Below, one piece after another: positions 46,139 to 54,690 of a DNA stretch of 64,000 bases. Origin of the DNA: an uncultured Lachnospiraceae bacterium (lineage in GTDB: Bacteria > Bacillota > Clostridia > Lachnospirales > Lachnospiraceae); assembly GCA_947176505.1 (NCBI GenBank), contig CAMWQW010000014.1, forward strand, positions 51,557 through 115,556, read 5' to 3'. The notes under the pieces are model-generated. The model did no database searches and was not told the origin of the DNA. It saw only the letters and a list, made by a program, of their open reading frames with translations. Every line of letters starts with the position of its first letter. The first letter of the stretch is position 1. A program made the translations under genes and the position numbers.

Positions 46139-47053
46139 ATGAAAACAGAACGCCTGTATGCAATCACAGTATATCTTTTGAACCACGGTAAAACATCTGC
46201 AAGCAAGCTGGCTAGTCACTTTGAGGTATCACTTCGAACAATACAACGTGATGTGGACTCCCTGTGTCTGGCGGGAATCCCTGTCATTTCGACTTCCAGA
46301 GCCACAGGCGGCTATGAAATAGCCGAGCAGTACAGGTTAAATCAAGGCTTTGTGTCAGCCGATGACTATTCCAATATCCGAACTGCGCTCCAAGGTTTGG
46401 TTTCGGCGACCGGTAGCTCACAAGCTAAGCAGACTTTAGAAAAAATAGTCCACGCATCGAATCCGAATGACACTGGCGTGATTCTGCATTTTTCTGTTTT
46501 ACAGGAAGGTGGACAGAACACCTTGCAATTATTACAGTCTGCCATAAAAGAAAAGCGTACGGTTAAATTCACATATACAAACAATAACTGCGAAACGAGA
46601 ACTCATAATGTGGAACCGGTCGCTGTTATCTATAGGTGGTATGCTTGGTATCTCCTTGCCTATTCTAAAGTAAAAAGTGATTACCGTACCTACAAGCTCA
46701 TGCGAATGAGCGATTTGCAATTGACAGACATTCCTTTTACAAAAGAACATGACTCCACAGACAAAATCTTTGAAATGATCGACGAAACAGATTCCCGCCA
46801 ATATACGGAAATACTCCTTAAATGCAAGGCATCAGCAAAATCCCGCGTAATGGAATATTTAAAGGGAACTGTAACGGAAGAACTTTCCGGCAAAGATACA
46901 CTGATCAAGGCAACGGTTGTGGAGAATGAACACTTCTGGCTCGGAACACTGTTATCACTCGGCAGCAATGTTGAAGTTATTTCTCCGGAGAAAATACGGA
47001 GACAACTGCTTACGGCAGCGGAAGAAATTGTCGCCTTGTATGGAGAGACTTAG
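46139..47053 (+). CDS. YafY-type HTH/WYL-domain transcriptional regulator
   Basis: 304 residues. N-terminal winged HTH of DeoR type (KTSASKLASHFEVSLRTIQRDVDSL), then a WYL domain (VEPVAVIYRWYAWYLLAYS, YRTYKLMRMSDLQ) and a WCX C-terminal part. WYL domains bind nucleic acid or nucleotide ligands. It may regulate the divergent HAD gene. AAAGGAG 5 nt before the ATG. Confidence 0.92.
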   Translation: MKTERLYAITVYLLNHGKTSASKLASHFEVSLRTIQRDVDSLCLAGIPVISTSRATGGYEIAEQYRLNQGFVSADDYSNIRTALQGLVSATGSSQAKQTLEKIVHASNPNDTGVILHFSVLQEGGQNTLQLLQSAIKEKRTVKFTYTNNNCETRTHNVEPVAVIYRWYAWYLLAYSKVKSDYRTYKLMRMSDLQLTDIPFTKEHDSTDKIFEMIDETDSRQYTEILLKCKASAKSRVMEYLKGTVTEELSGKDTLIKATVVENEHFWLGTLLSLGSNVEVISPEKIRRQLLTAAEEIVALYGET

Positions 47054-47138
47054 TCAATTGCAGCTACTTATTTATAAAACATAGAATAACTGAATTGACC
47101 AATTCATAAACGTATTAATCAAAAAGCACGACTAACTA

Positions 47139-47753
47139 TCATATCGATAACATTCTTGGATCATACTTTTTCATTTCTTCTTCTGATGTATATCCAACAT
47201 AAGCAAATGTTCCATTTAATTTACTTGGGTCAAATCCATACACTGTCATTCTGGAATGTCCTTCAATAATTAAGTACTTTTCCTCATTGCAAGTTATCAA
47301 TATAACAGGTGGAAATGTATTGTTCTCAGAATATTCGACACCATCTAAAAAAGGCTGATTTGAAACTTCATATATTTCTTTTCCGCTTTGAATATTTTTT
47401 GCAGCTTCAACCGGTTTAGATGTTCCATTTGATAATTCATTCCAATAATCATAATCAATATAATATATACTATCTATATCACTTTCATTCAACTCCATCA
47501 ATTTCCACTCATTAATTTGAGGAAAATTCTCAAATAATTCATCATCCGGATAGCCTCTAAATAATTTCATTACTTTTAGTCTTTGGAAATTTTCTTGTTC
47601 ATTTGTTATATCACCATTATTTATTATTACTTCATCCAAATTCATGCTTGATAAAGCATCGCATATATCTTTATGAAATCTTTTAGAACTTATTTCGCCC
47701 TTTAAAAACTCTAAAATCATTTCTGCTTCATTGGATTTTCTAATCTCTTTCAT
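47139..47753 (-). CDS. hypothetical protein, AT-rich, with a ParB-like element
   Basis: 204 residues, acidic, no signal or membrane segment. A C-terminal block (VILITCNEEKYLIIEGHSRM) resembles the ExHxR region of ParB/sulfiredoxin-like folds. That is a weak similarity and no function follows. Codon use is markedly AT-rich against genes to the left, as is the next gene upstream, suggesting acquired DNA. AAAGGAT about 10 nt before the ATG. 22 nt downstream of the GNAT gene. Confidence 0.65.
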   Translation of the reverse strand: MKEIRKSNEAEMILEFLKGEISSKRFHKDICDALSSMNLDEVIINNGDITNEQENFQRLKVMKLFRGYPDDELFENFPQINEWKLMELNESDIDSIYYIDYDYWNELSNGTSKPVEAAKNIQSGKEIYEVSNQPFLDGVEYSENNTFPPVILITCNEEKYLIIEGHSRMTVYGFDPSKLNGTFAYVGYTSEEEMKKYDPRMLSI

Positions 47754-47775
47754 TTAATGCATATCCTTTATTTAC

Positions 47776-48690
47776 TTATATTTGTTTTTCTCCCATCAAA
47801 TAATATGTACTGATTTTATATCCTACAGCTCCATACATTTTATCAAGTCCGGTATATGTATAACCTAGACTTGCATTTGAAAGACCAATATCCTTTAAAT
47901 ATTTTGTTCCTAATCTAACTAAATTTGTTCCAATTCCTTGATGAGACTCTTTAAAAGATACGCAAGTACATCCAACACATCCCAAAGCTTTTCCTTCCGT
48001 TTCAACAGATACTATTAATGTACCGACAATTATACTATTTTTAACAGCAACTAAGACTTTTTGATTATAATCTGTTTCATACAATTTGGGATTTCTATAA
48101 TATACTGAAAATTTTTCTTCTTGATATTGACAAGCATCATCAGCACATTCTATGATTTCATCTAAGTCATCAATATCCGCCCATCTAAATGTAACTCCAT
48201 TTATTGTATTACCTATAGTTTCATTATTATCTTCAATATTATTTAAAGGCATTTTCATATCAAAACAATTACATTTTTTCCAAGAATGAGCATATCCTCG
48301 CTTTTCGAAAAAATTTGATGCTTTATCATTTACTTCCGGACATAAATTTTCATGAACGCTTTCAGTATATTTTTTACTGGTCGGAACACCCGGCATTAAA
48401 TAATCAAATCCCGCGCCTAAGACTATATTGTCATAACCGTTATTAATAATAGCATCTTCGCACTTTTTTAATAATTCAGAGCCCATTCCAATATTTCTGT
48501 ATTTTTCATCGACTACCAGAAGAAGTATTGCATTTTTATTAACTATCGCACATCCAATTAATTTGTTATCGGGATTTCTTTTTTCAAATATAGTATTATT
48601 TTCATTGTTTATTATATCTATCGCAGTTTTTTCTTCTCGATTAACGAATGGAAAATTTCTTTTAAACATATGATATATTTCATTATTCAT
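47776..48690 (-). CDS. tandem GNAT-domain acetyltransferase
   Basis: 304 residues with two GNAT folds. The N-terminal domain has LLLVVDEKYRNIGMGSELLKK and the C-terminal domain CTCVSFKESHQGIGTNLVRLG. Both carry acetyl-CoA pyrophosphate-loop patterns (R/Q-x-x-G-x-G). Very AT-rich. The ATG at 48690 is preferred (GAAGGAAG upstream); an in-frame TTG at 48699 is closer to the SD. Substrate unknown. Confidence 0.85.
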   Translation of the reverse strand: MNNEIYHMFKRNFPFVNREEKTAIDIINNENNTIFEKRNPDNKLIGCAIVNKNAILLLVVDEKYRNIGMGSELLKKCEDAIINNGYDNIVLGAGFDYLMPGVPTSKKYTESVHENLCPEVNDKASNFFEKRGYAHSWKKCNCFDMKMPLNNIEDNNETIGNTINGVTFRWADIDDLDEIIECADDACQYQEEKFSVYYRNPKLYETDYNQKVLVAVKNSIIVGTLIVSVETEGKALGCVGCTCVSFKESHQGIGTNLVRLGTKYLKDIGLSNASLGYTYTGLDKMYGAVGYKISTYYLMGEKQI

Positions 48691-48936
48691 TTGAAACAAC
48701 TTCCTTCATATATAATTATCATCGAAAATTTGAATTCTTTTTCATTGCTTATTATAGCAAATAGACAACTAATGTTCTACTCATATTTTCCATGTCAAAA
48801 TAGGAAAAGAAATAACAAAATGATATAAATATTTACAGGGCTTATGAGAAAATTTTCCGCTATAAATTTAATTATGACACTCTGATGTCGTATATAATAT
48901 GCTACGCTATAAAAAAAGAAAATTGGAGGTATTACA

Positions 48937-49503
48937 ATGGCAAATCCATATGAAAAATGCCCTGTATTTGAAAACGAAAACTATCTTCTAAGACTGATTG
49001 AACCCACAGACACAGAGGACCTGCTTCTCGTGTATTCTGACGAAAAGGCTGTGCCCTTCTTTAACAGCGACAACTGCGACGGTGATGATTTTCACTACAC
49101 CACTTTAGAACGTATGCAAAGCGCCGTTGAATTTTGGCAGCAGGCATATGCGGAGAAATGGTTTGTACGCTGGGCAATCATCGACAAAAAGTCGAACCAT
49201 GCCATTGGCACAATCGAATTATTTAATCGTCAGGCTGACGACTATTTTAATGACTGTGGACTTCTGCGGCTCGACCTGCGAAGCGATTATGAACAAATCG
49301 AAATCATCCATGAAATATTGTCTCTGATCATACCCGCAACCTATGAATTATTTGACTGCCGGATGATCGCCACCAAAGTTCCTCCTTTTGCCACCGAACG
49401 CATATCAGCGGTAGAAAAACTTGGGTTTGTACTGTCGGAGGAAACCTTGATTGGCGGAAATACCGGAAAAGAATATAACCATTATTATGTGTTGCAGATA
49501 TAA
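48937..49503 (+). CDS. GNAT-family acetyltransferase (RimJ-like)
   Basis: 188 residues. Acetyltransf_3-like sequence: YLLRLIEPTDTEDLLLVYSD, a central strand WAIIDKKSNHAIGTIELFN, and a C-terminal AVEKLGFVLSEE followed by YYVLQI. The canonical acetyl-CoA loop is poorly defined (LRSDYEQIEIIHEIL), so activity is uncertain. GGAGG 7 nt before the ATG. Converges with the hydrolase gene with no gap. Confidence 0.8.
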   Translation: MANPYEKCPVFENENYLLRLIEPTDTEDLLLVYSDEKAVPFFNSDNCDGDDFHYTTLERMQSAVEFWQQAYAEKWFVRWAIIDKKSNHAIGTIELFNRQADDYFNDCGLLRLDLRSDYEQIEIIHEILSLIIPATYELFDCRMIATKVPPFATERISAVEKLGFVLSEETLIGGNTGKEYNHYYVLQI

Positions 49504-50478
49504 TTATTTCAAATTCTCCGTAAAGAACTCTGTCATCTTATCAAAAGGAATCACATCGGTCCGGTCATATAGATCCGTATGAACGGCATTGGGGATAATC
49601 ATCAATTCTTTATTATCCCCTTTCAGAAGGCGATACGCATCCTTGCTGAAATAACAGGAGTGCGCCTTTTCACCATGTATCACCAACACAGCGTTACGGA
49701 TTTCTCCTGCGTACTGAAGAATTGGCATATTCATAAAGGATTGACAGCCAATTACATTCCATCCGCCATTAGAATTGAGAGAGCGGGGATGATATCCGCG
49801 CTCCGTCTTATAATATTTGTGATAGTCTTTTACAAAGAACGGTGCATCTTCCGGAAGCGGATCGACTACACCGCCGCCAAGTGTATAAGAGCCGTTTTTA
49901 TAATCTGCAATTCTCTGTGCGTTCAAAGACTTACGTTTCTCATAACGTGCTTCTTCGCTGTCCTCGGCATCAAAGTAACCCTTTGCATTTACTCTTGTCA
50001 TATCATACATGGTAGAAGAAACCGTTGCTTTAATGCGAGTATCCAATGCCGCCGCATTGATTGCCATACCACCCCAGCCGCAGATACCAATGATGCCGAT
50101 TTTTTCCGGATCAACATTATCCTGCAAAGACAGAAAATCTACCGCCGCCATAAAATCCTCTGTATTGATGTCCGGAGATGCCATATATCGTGGCTGTCCG
50201 CCACTCTCTCCCGTAAAGGACGGATCGAAAGCAATCGTCAGGAAACCTCTCTCTGCCATTGTCTGCGCGTACAATCCGGCTGCCTGCTCCTTCACAGCGC
50301 CGAATGGACCACATACCGCTATCGCAGAAAGTTTGCTATCTGCATTTCTTGGAATATACATATCAGCTGCCAATGTAATCCCATACTTGTTATGAAACGT
50401 TACTTTTCTGTGATTTACCTTCTCGCTTTTGGGAAATGTCTTATCCCATTCTGTTGTCAAAACTAACTTTTCTTCCAT
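49504..50478 (-). CDS. alpha/beta hydrolase of the dienelactone hydrolase-like group
   Basis: 324 residues, cytoplasmic. Oxyanion region AVCGPFGAVKEQ. The nucleophile elbow GICGWGG carries Cys where most hydrolases have Ser, as seen in YcjY-like and dienelactone hydrolase-type proteins. A C-terminal His in NAVHTDLYD is present, with FDPSFTGESGG earlier. Substrate unknown. AGGAGG before the ATG. Divergent from a LysR gene, the classic arrangement for a regulated target. Confidence 0.87.
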   Translation of the reverse strand: MEEKLVLTTEWDKTFPKSEKVNHRKVTFHNKYGITLAADMYIPRNADSKLSAIAVCGPFGAVKEQAAGLYAQTMAERGFLTIAFDPSFTGESGGQPRYMASPDINTEDFMAAVDFLSLQDNVDPEKIGIIGICGWGGMAINAAALDTRIKATVSSTMYDMTRVNAKGYFDAEDSEEARYEKRKSLNAQRIADYKNGSYTLGGGVVDPLPEDAPFFVKDYHKYYKTERGYHPRSLNSNGGWNVIGCQSFMNMPILQYAGEIRNAVLVIHGEKAHSCYFSKDAYRLLKGDNKELMIIPNAVHTDLYDRTDVIPFDKMTEFFTENLK

Positions 50479-50576
50479 AAGTTTATCCTCCTAAATAATA
50501 AGCTTTTTCATTTACCCTTCTTTGCTCTCTGTTTTTATTATACTTACTCCCATTTTCATGTCTAATACTTATAATC

Positions 50577-50621
50577 AATATCATGATATTCTTGACAGGA
50601 ATATCACTTGATATATATAAT
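50577..50621 (+). promoter_or_regulatory. lysR promoter with two ATATCA/TGATAT operator-like palindromes
   Basis: Palindrome AATATCATGATATT (50577-50590) abuts TTGACA (50592-50597). A second copy, ATATCA-CT-TGATAT (50601-50614), fills the spacer, and TATAAT is at 50616-50621 (18-nt spacing). The two sites are 24 bp centre to centre. Expected function: autoregulation by the LysR protein and control of the divergent hydrolase. Confidence 0.7.
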
Positions 50622-50653
50622 TAGCTTACTTTTTAAAATTGAGGAAACATCAT

Positions 50654-51529
50654 ATGGAAATACGGGTTTTGAGATATTTTTTGGCAATTGCACGAGAGGG
50701 GAATATGACAAGAGCCGCCGAGCGGCTCCATGTTACACAACCTACTCTTTCTAAACAAATGAAAGAACTGGAACAAGAACTTGGGAAAAAATTGTTCCGG
50801 CGCGGCAGTTCAAGCGTAAATCTGACAGATGAAGGAATGCTGCTCAGAAAGAGAGCTGAAGACCTCCTCGCCATGGCAGATAAAATCGAAAGCGAATTTA
50901 AAGCATTAGACGACATCACAGGCGGAGATATTTATATCGGCTGTGCCGAATCCCATCTGATCAAATATCTTGCCCTTGCAGTCAGCCGCCTCAACGAGAA
51001 ATATGCAAACATCCACTATCACATTACCAGTGGTGGTACCGAACTGGTCACGGAACATCTTGACCGTGGACTTTTAGATTTCGCATTCATTGTGGAACCA
51101 CCCGACTTATCCAAATACAATTATCTTGAAGTTCCCGAACATGATACTTGGGGCGTTCTTATGCGCAAAGACTGCCCTTTAGCAGAAAAATCTGTTATTG
51201 AAATCAACGATATTCTCCCCTATCCGGTCTTTTGTTCGGAACAGTCTGCGAAAGTCGACCTGCCGAGATGGTGTGGAGAACAGGTTGACCGACTTAATGT
51301 TATGGCTACTTTTAATCTGTCCGGCAACGCTGCCGTATTTGCAAGGGAAGGATTAGGCGTAGTGCTTACTTTTGATAAATTGATTGAAGTATCGGAAGCA
51401 GGCGATTTGTGTTTTCGACAGATTACTCCTGCTCTTCATACAAGAATGTATGTGATTTGGAAAAAATATCAGGTGTTTACTCCGGTTGCCGAACTTTTGT
51501 TGGCGGAACTCAAAAACATTTTAAAATAA
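50654..51529 (+). CDS. LysR-family transcriptional regulator
   Basis: 291 residues. N-terminal winged HTH (FLAIAREGNMTRAAERLHVTQ, PTLSKQMKELEQELGKKLF) and a C-terminal periplasmic-binding-like effector domain. ATG 50654 has GAGG 9 nt upstream; a TTG at 50639 is in frame but overlaps the SD. Likely regulates the divergent alpha/beta hydrolase. Confidence 0.94.
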   Translation: MEIRVLRYFLAIAREGNMTRAAERLHVTQPTLSKQMKELEQELGKKLFRRGSSSVNLTDEGMLLRKRAEDLLAMADKIESEFKALDDITGGDIYIGCAESHLIKYLALAVSRLNEKYANIHYHITSGGTELVTEHLDRGLLDFAFIVEPPDLSKYNYLEVPEHDTWGVLMRKDCPLAEKSVIEINDILPYPVFCSEQSAKVDLPRWCGEQVDRLNVMATFNLSGNAAVFAREGLGVVLTFDKLIEVSEAGDLCFRQITPALHTRMYVIWKKYQVFTPVAELLLAELKNILK

Positions 51530-51576
51530 GAAACCGACTGAAATGCTTTGGCAATAGATGTACTGCTCAAGTATGT

Positions 51577-52179
51577 TCATCTGTATTTGCGTTGTAATTT
51601 TTTGGAAAGTTTTTGTTTATTTTTTATTCTTGTTTTGCGGATTGCTCTTTTCTGTGAGATAAAAACATAATAACCATTTTCTTCTATTACTTTAACTCCA
51701 CCAAATACAGATTCTAACTTATTCTTATACCATTTATACCTTTTGGTAACCATAATCATACAGCCGCCATATTTCAAATGGCGGAACCCGTTTTCGATGA
51801 ACTTTTTGGGTACATTGAAGTCCGCATGATAAGGAGGGTTTGATAAGATCAAATCAAAGTCATGTTCAGTAATATTATGAAACCCGTCACTTTGGAATAT
51901 ATTGATATCTTCCAATCCGTTATATATGGCATTCTTCCTTGCCAATTCAATTGCAATGGAATTTATATCAACCATTGTAACATTCTCTGCACCTGAAAAA
52001 TGTGCTGCGTATATTCCTATTACACCATATCCGCATCCTAAATCCAATATTTTCTGTCCTGTCTGAAATTCAATTTTTGACATCATAGTCAGCGTCCCTT
52101 TATCAATACTCTTTGGTGAAAATAAAGAACTTTCCGTGTGCAGTTTAAGATATATTCCATTTATGGTACATTCTATCAT
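51577..52179 (-). CDS. RsmC-like class I SAM-dependent methyltransferase
   Basis: 200 residues. LFSPKSIDKGT and motif I ILDLGCGYGVIGIYAA, motif II VDINSIAIELARKN and motif IV ILSNPPYHADFN. NPPY marks N-methylation of a base or amide, as in RsmC (16S rRNA guanine N2) and relatives. The C-terminal tail is very basic (KTRIKNKQKLSKKLQRKYR), fitting an RNA substrate. ATGA-type 4-nt overlap with the upstream phosphotransferase-like gene. AT-rich. Confidence 0.88.
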   Translation of the reverse strand: MIECTINGIYLKLHTESSLFSPKSIDKGTLTMMSKIEFQTGQKILDLGCGYGVIGIYAAHFSGAENVTMVDINSIAIELARKNAIYNGLEDINIFQSDGFHNITEHDFDLILSNPPYHADFNVPKKFIENGFRHLKYGGCMIMVTKRYKWYKNKLESVFGGVKVIEENGYYVFISQKRAIRKTRIKNKQKLSKKLQRKYR

Positions 52180-53345
52180 ATCGTGTTTTTGATATCACTT
52201 TCACAATTCTGTATAAAACGGAACACCCTATATGCATCATTAGCATGTTTTGTGTCTTTCATACCAATGAAATACGCTACGAATAAAATTTCTATACATT
52301 CCATCACGCATGGGATTGATTTTTTCTCTTTTTCAGAAAGTCGAATGATACTTTCATAACCTCCAATAACTGATTTAGCATTTTCAAGCCATTCTTTTCT
52401 AGTAAAGGCATCATCTGTTTCTTCCGCTAACAATCCTGCCAAAAAATAGCAAACATCAAATATTCTTATATTTCTTTGGCTCAAATCGAAATCAATATAT
52501 CCTGACAAATGACCTTCAAAGAATAGAAAATTCCCAAAATGTACGTCTCTGTGAATCAGTTGTTTCGGCAGGTAATCATATACGTCTTCTAACAATTTTA
52601 CTGCCTTTGAATATTCTTCTTCGTCTAGTATGCTCCATTCATTATTTGTTAAATTTTCTCGTACCCATCCTTTCATCTCTTCTAACAGACTGTTATCCCA
52701 AAATTCAACTTCTCTTTCACATTGAACAAACGCCATATGTAACTGTGCAATTGCGCAACCCATTTCCCAAGCCATCGTTTTATTTTTAATATCGGAAATA
52801 TTACTCCCCTGCAACTTCTTTGACATGAGGAAATAAATATTTTTATGTTCAACATATTTTTCGCCTGTTCTTGTAAGAATTGTCTTCGCAACCGGAATAT
52901 TGCAGTCCAATAATATTTCTGATATTTTTATATTTCTTTCTAACTGTTTTTTGTTATCATACACTTTTATTACGTAATCATGATTAATTTCCCATGCTGA
53001 GGGATATATTTGTAATAATTGCCTGCTCTCAATTCCCCATAAAGACAAAATCTGCTCTATAATCTCTTTCATCTTCTGATATCTCACCTTTTCATTCAAA
53101 ATAATCCTTCTGATACTAGATTCCGACAAGTGATATATATTTCCAAGTTGTCCGTTAGTTCTTCCTTCAAGATGCTTTAAATATATATATTGATTGCGTT
53201 TCTCCAACTCAATCTTATAGTCAGTCTGTTGTGTTACTTCATACTGATTTTCCTTCGGTATATACAGATAGCCGCCTTGATAATATTTTTGAATAACTGA
53301 AAGTAATTCTTCCGGCAAAACATCATTTGCATTTGCATATTTCAT
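52176..53345 (-). CDS. fusion of a Mor-like/CD3324-type HTH domain and an aminoglycoside phosphotransferase-like domain
   Basis: 389 residues. Residues 1-85 (MKYANANDVLPEELLSVIQK, GRTNGQLGNIYHLSESSIRR) match the small CD3324/Mor-type HTH proteins of clostridia. The rest is an APH-like kinase: catalytic loop LIHRDVHFGNFL (HxDxxxxN) and metal Asp in GYIDFDLSQR. The P-loop region is weak. The natural substrate is unknown and resistance is not shown. The ATG at 53345 is chosen because GGTGG is 9 nt upstream. Coupled by a 4-nt overlap to the methyltransferase gene. AT-rich, likely acquired. Confidence 0.85.
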   Translation of the reverse strand: MKYANANDVLPEELLSVIQKYYQGGYLYIPKENQYEVTQQTDYKIELEKRNQYIYLKHLEGRTNGQLGNIYHLSESSIRRIILNEKVRYQKMKEIIEQILSLWGIESRQLLQIYPSAWEINHDYVIKVYDNKKQLERNIKISEILLDCNIPVAKTILTRTGEKYVEHKNIYFLMSKKLQGSNISDIKNKTMAWEMGCAIAQLHMAFVQCEREVEFWDNSLLEEMKGWVRENLTNNEWSILDEEEYSKAVKLLEDVYDYLPKQLIHRDVHFGNFLFFEGHLSGYIDFDLSQRNIRIFDVCYFLAGLLAEETDDAFTRKEWLENAKSVIGGYESIIRLSEKEKKSIPCVMECIEILFVAYFIGMKDTKHANDAYRVFRFIQNCESDIKNTI

Positions 53346-53437
53346 CGGCAGCATCCACCCCATAAGTATATTTATTTTATTATAACAGACCATTTCTGTT
53401 TATTGATGATTATATCCATTTCTGTATAAAATATAAT

Positions 53438-53465
53438 CACCGGTAGTTATTCCTAACAACCGGTG
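53438..53465 (-). terminator. terminator downstream of the class M sirtuin gene
   Basis: CACCGGT, inner GTTA-TTCC-TAAC, ACCGGTG: nearly perfect stem with one A-A mismatch. On the minus strand it is followed by ATTATATTTTATA. Confidence 0.6.
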
Positions 53466-53518
53466 TCACAGCAATCAGCCCATCCTTCCCAAGCGCTTCC
53501 AAGATTGCAATATCTACG

Positions 53519-54436
53519 TTAAATCCGCTTCAAAGTTTCCCTGATATCTCCGTCAATACAGATACTCTGCTTTTCAATTTCCAGCGGGCAGACAGCTTCC
53601 CCATAATTGATGCATGCATAAACCGCCTTCGGATTATGTGCTGTCATCTGCCAGAACGGATACTTGATAATACCCGGGGTGTTGTAGCCCACGCCCAATT
53701 CCAAGAACAACACATTCGTATTCCTATATTTTTCCAGAAATGTTTCGTATCGCTCGGCAGCTTGATACCAACCCCCGTCCTGCACAAAAGTATCATCCGC
53801 CCGGAGATTCATGCTCATAGGCTCACCACACTTTGGACAATAGGGTATTAATTCGTCCGGTACAGACATTTTGGCTGTCACACTATCCGGTAAATATAAA
53901 CGACTGTCTGCCCCGATTTGCCACCCCTGCGCTCTCACCATTTCACAAATCATATCCTCATTGTCGTAAGTCTCTTCATGACAGGGCTTGCTACATTGAA
54001 ATAAGCCGTAATCACCCTGCGTATAGTATAACCTCTTCTTATCAAATCCGGCTTTCTGAAAACAGTGATCCACATTCGTTGTTATGACAAAATAGTTTCT
54101 ATCCGCTACTAACTTATAAAGCTCCTGATACAGCGGTGTCGACGGATTCATATATCGGTTGATATAAATGTACCTGCTCCAATACGCCCAATGTTCATTT
54201 AAGGTCTTATATGGGAAAAAACCGCCTGAATACATGTCTTCAAACTGATACTTTTCCGCGAAATCATGGAAATATATCCGGAAGCGTTCTCCACTGTAAG
54301 TAAATCCGGCGGCAGTGGAAAGTCCGGCACCTGCACCGATAATGACAGCATCCGCCTGCTCCAGTCTATTCCTTAATTCCGTTAGTTTGTCTGTGTTACT
54401 TTTTATATTCTGTTTTTTTGCTTGAAAATGTAGCAT
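53519..54436 (-). CDS. class M sirtuin (SirTM-type protein ADP-ribosyltransferase)
   Basis: 305 residues of Sir2 fold. NAD-binding GAGAGLSTAAGFTYSG (from residue 34), Asn121 in TTNVDHCF and Gln140 in YTQGDYG. In canonical deacetylase sirtuins the second position is the catalytic His. Class M enzymes have Gln, and the 19-residue Asn-Gln spacing equals that of the S. aureus SirTM pair N118/Q137. A zinc ribbon is formed by CSKPC and CPKC. It should ADP-ribosylate a protein rather than deacetylate. It starts 5 nt after a 31-residue peptide gene that has the strong SD of the unit. Confidence 0.9.
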   Translation of the reverse strand: MLHFQAKKQNIKSNTDKLTELRNRLEQADAVIIGAGAGLSTAAGFTYSGERFRIYFHDFAEKYQFEDMYSGGFFPYKTLNEHWAYWSRYIYINRYMNPSTPLYQELYKLVADRNYFVITTNVDHCFQKAGFDKKRLYYTQGDYGLFQCSKPCHEETYDNEDMICEMVRAQGWQIGADSRLYLPDSVTAKMSVPDELIPYCPKCGEPMSMNLRADDTFVQDGGWYQAAERYETFLEKYRNTNVLFLELGVGYNTPGIIKYPFWQMTAHNPKAVYACINYGEAVCPLEIEKQSICIDGDIRETLKRI

Positions 54437-54441
54437 AATTA

Positions 54442-54537
54442 TCACTCTTTCTTTGCTGTGCCACAAGCTCTTGGTTTGTCACTTGCCCCGCATGCGCTCA
54501 TGTTTCCTACAAATTCTGCAACATTTGATAATGCCAT
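54442..54537 (-). CDS. 31-residue Cys-containing peptide gene ahead of the class M sirtuin
   Basis: Start ATG at 54537, with AGGAGG exactly 9 nt upstream, the best ribosome binding site in the unit; stop TGA at 54442-54444. The N-terminal half is helical-looking (MALSNVAEFVGNMS). The C-terminal half repeats an ACG-containing unit: Cys16 in ACGASDK and Cys25 in ACGTAKK, and ends KKE. No signal peptide. The sirtuin ATG follows after 5 nt, so translation is coupled. The layout (short peptide, then modifying enzyme) suggests a substrate or regulator of the sirtuin. A coupling leader ORF is the simpler alternative. Confidence 0.65.
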   Translation of the reverse strand: MALSNVAEFVGNMSACGASDKPRACGTAKKE

Positions 54538-54585
54538 GATTTCGTTCCTCCTGTCCATTGTTTCCTGTTTTCTTTCGACAAGTTT

Positions 54586-54627
54586 ATTCTAGCAGGAAGC
54601 AAAAATCTGAAAAAGTACGCACTTTTT
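54586..54627 (-). promoter_or_regulatory. promoter and inverted-repeat operator of the peptide-sirtuin unit
   Basis: On the minus strand the -10 TAGAAT (54591-54586) is 17 nt from a weak TTTTTC -35. A perfect inverted repeat AAAAAGT-ACGC-ACTTTTT (54610-54627) covers that -35. A related half-conserved copy, AAAAGT-AACC-ACTT, lies at 54644-54657 next to the HxlR fragment. HxlR-type repressors commonly bind such divergent sites. Confidence 0.5.
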
Positions 54628-54690
54628 TATTACATAGTTACAAAAAAGTAACCACTTGCATCACCAAAAAGCAGACCTATAAATTAACAT

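Noticed and set aside
53440-53518. A short minus-strand frame after the sirtuin stop reading VDIAILEALGKDGLIAV
   Set aside because: It looks protein-like and may be the tail of a lost gene, but has no start, is under 30 codons and contains the terminator stem, so no call is made.
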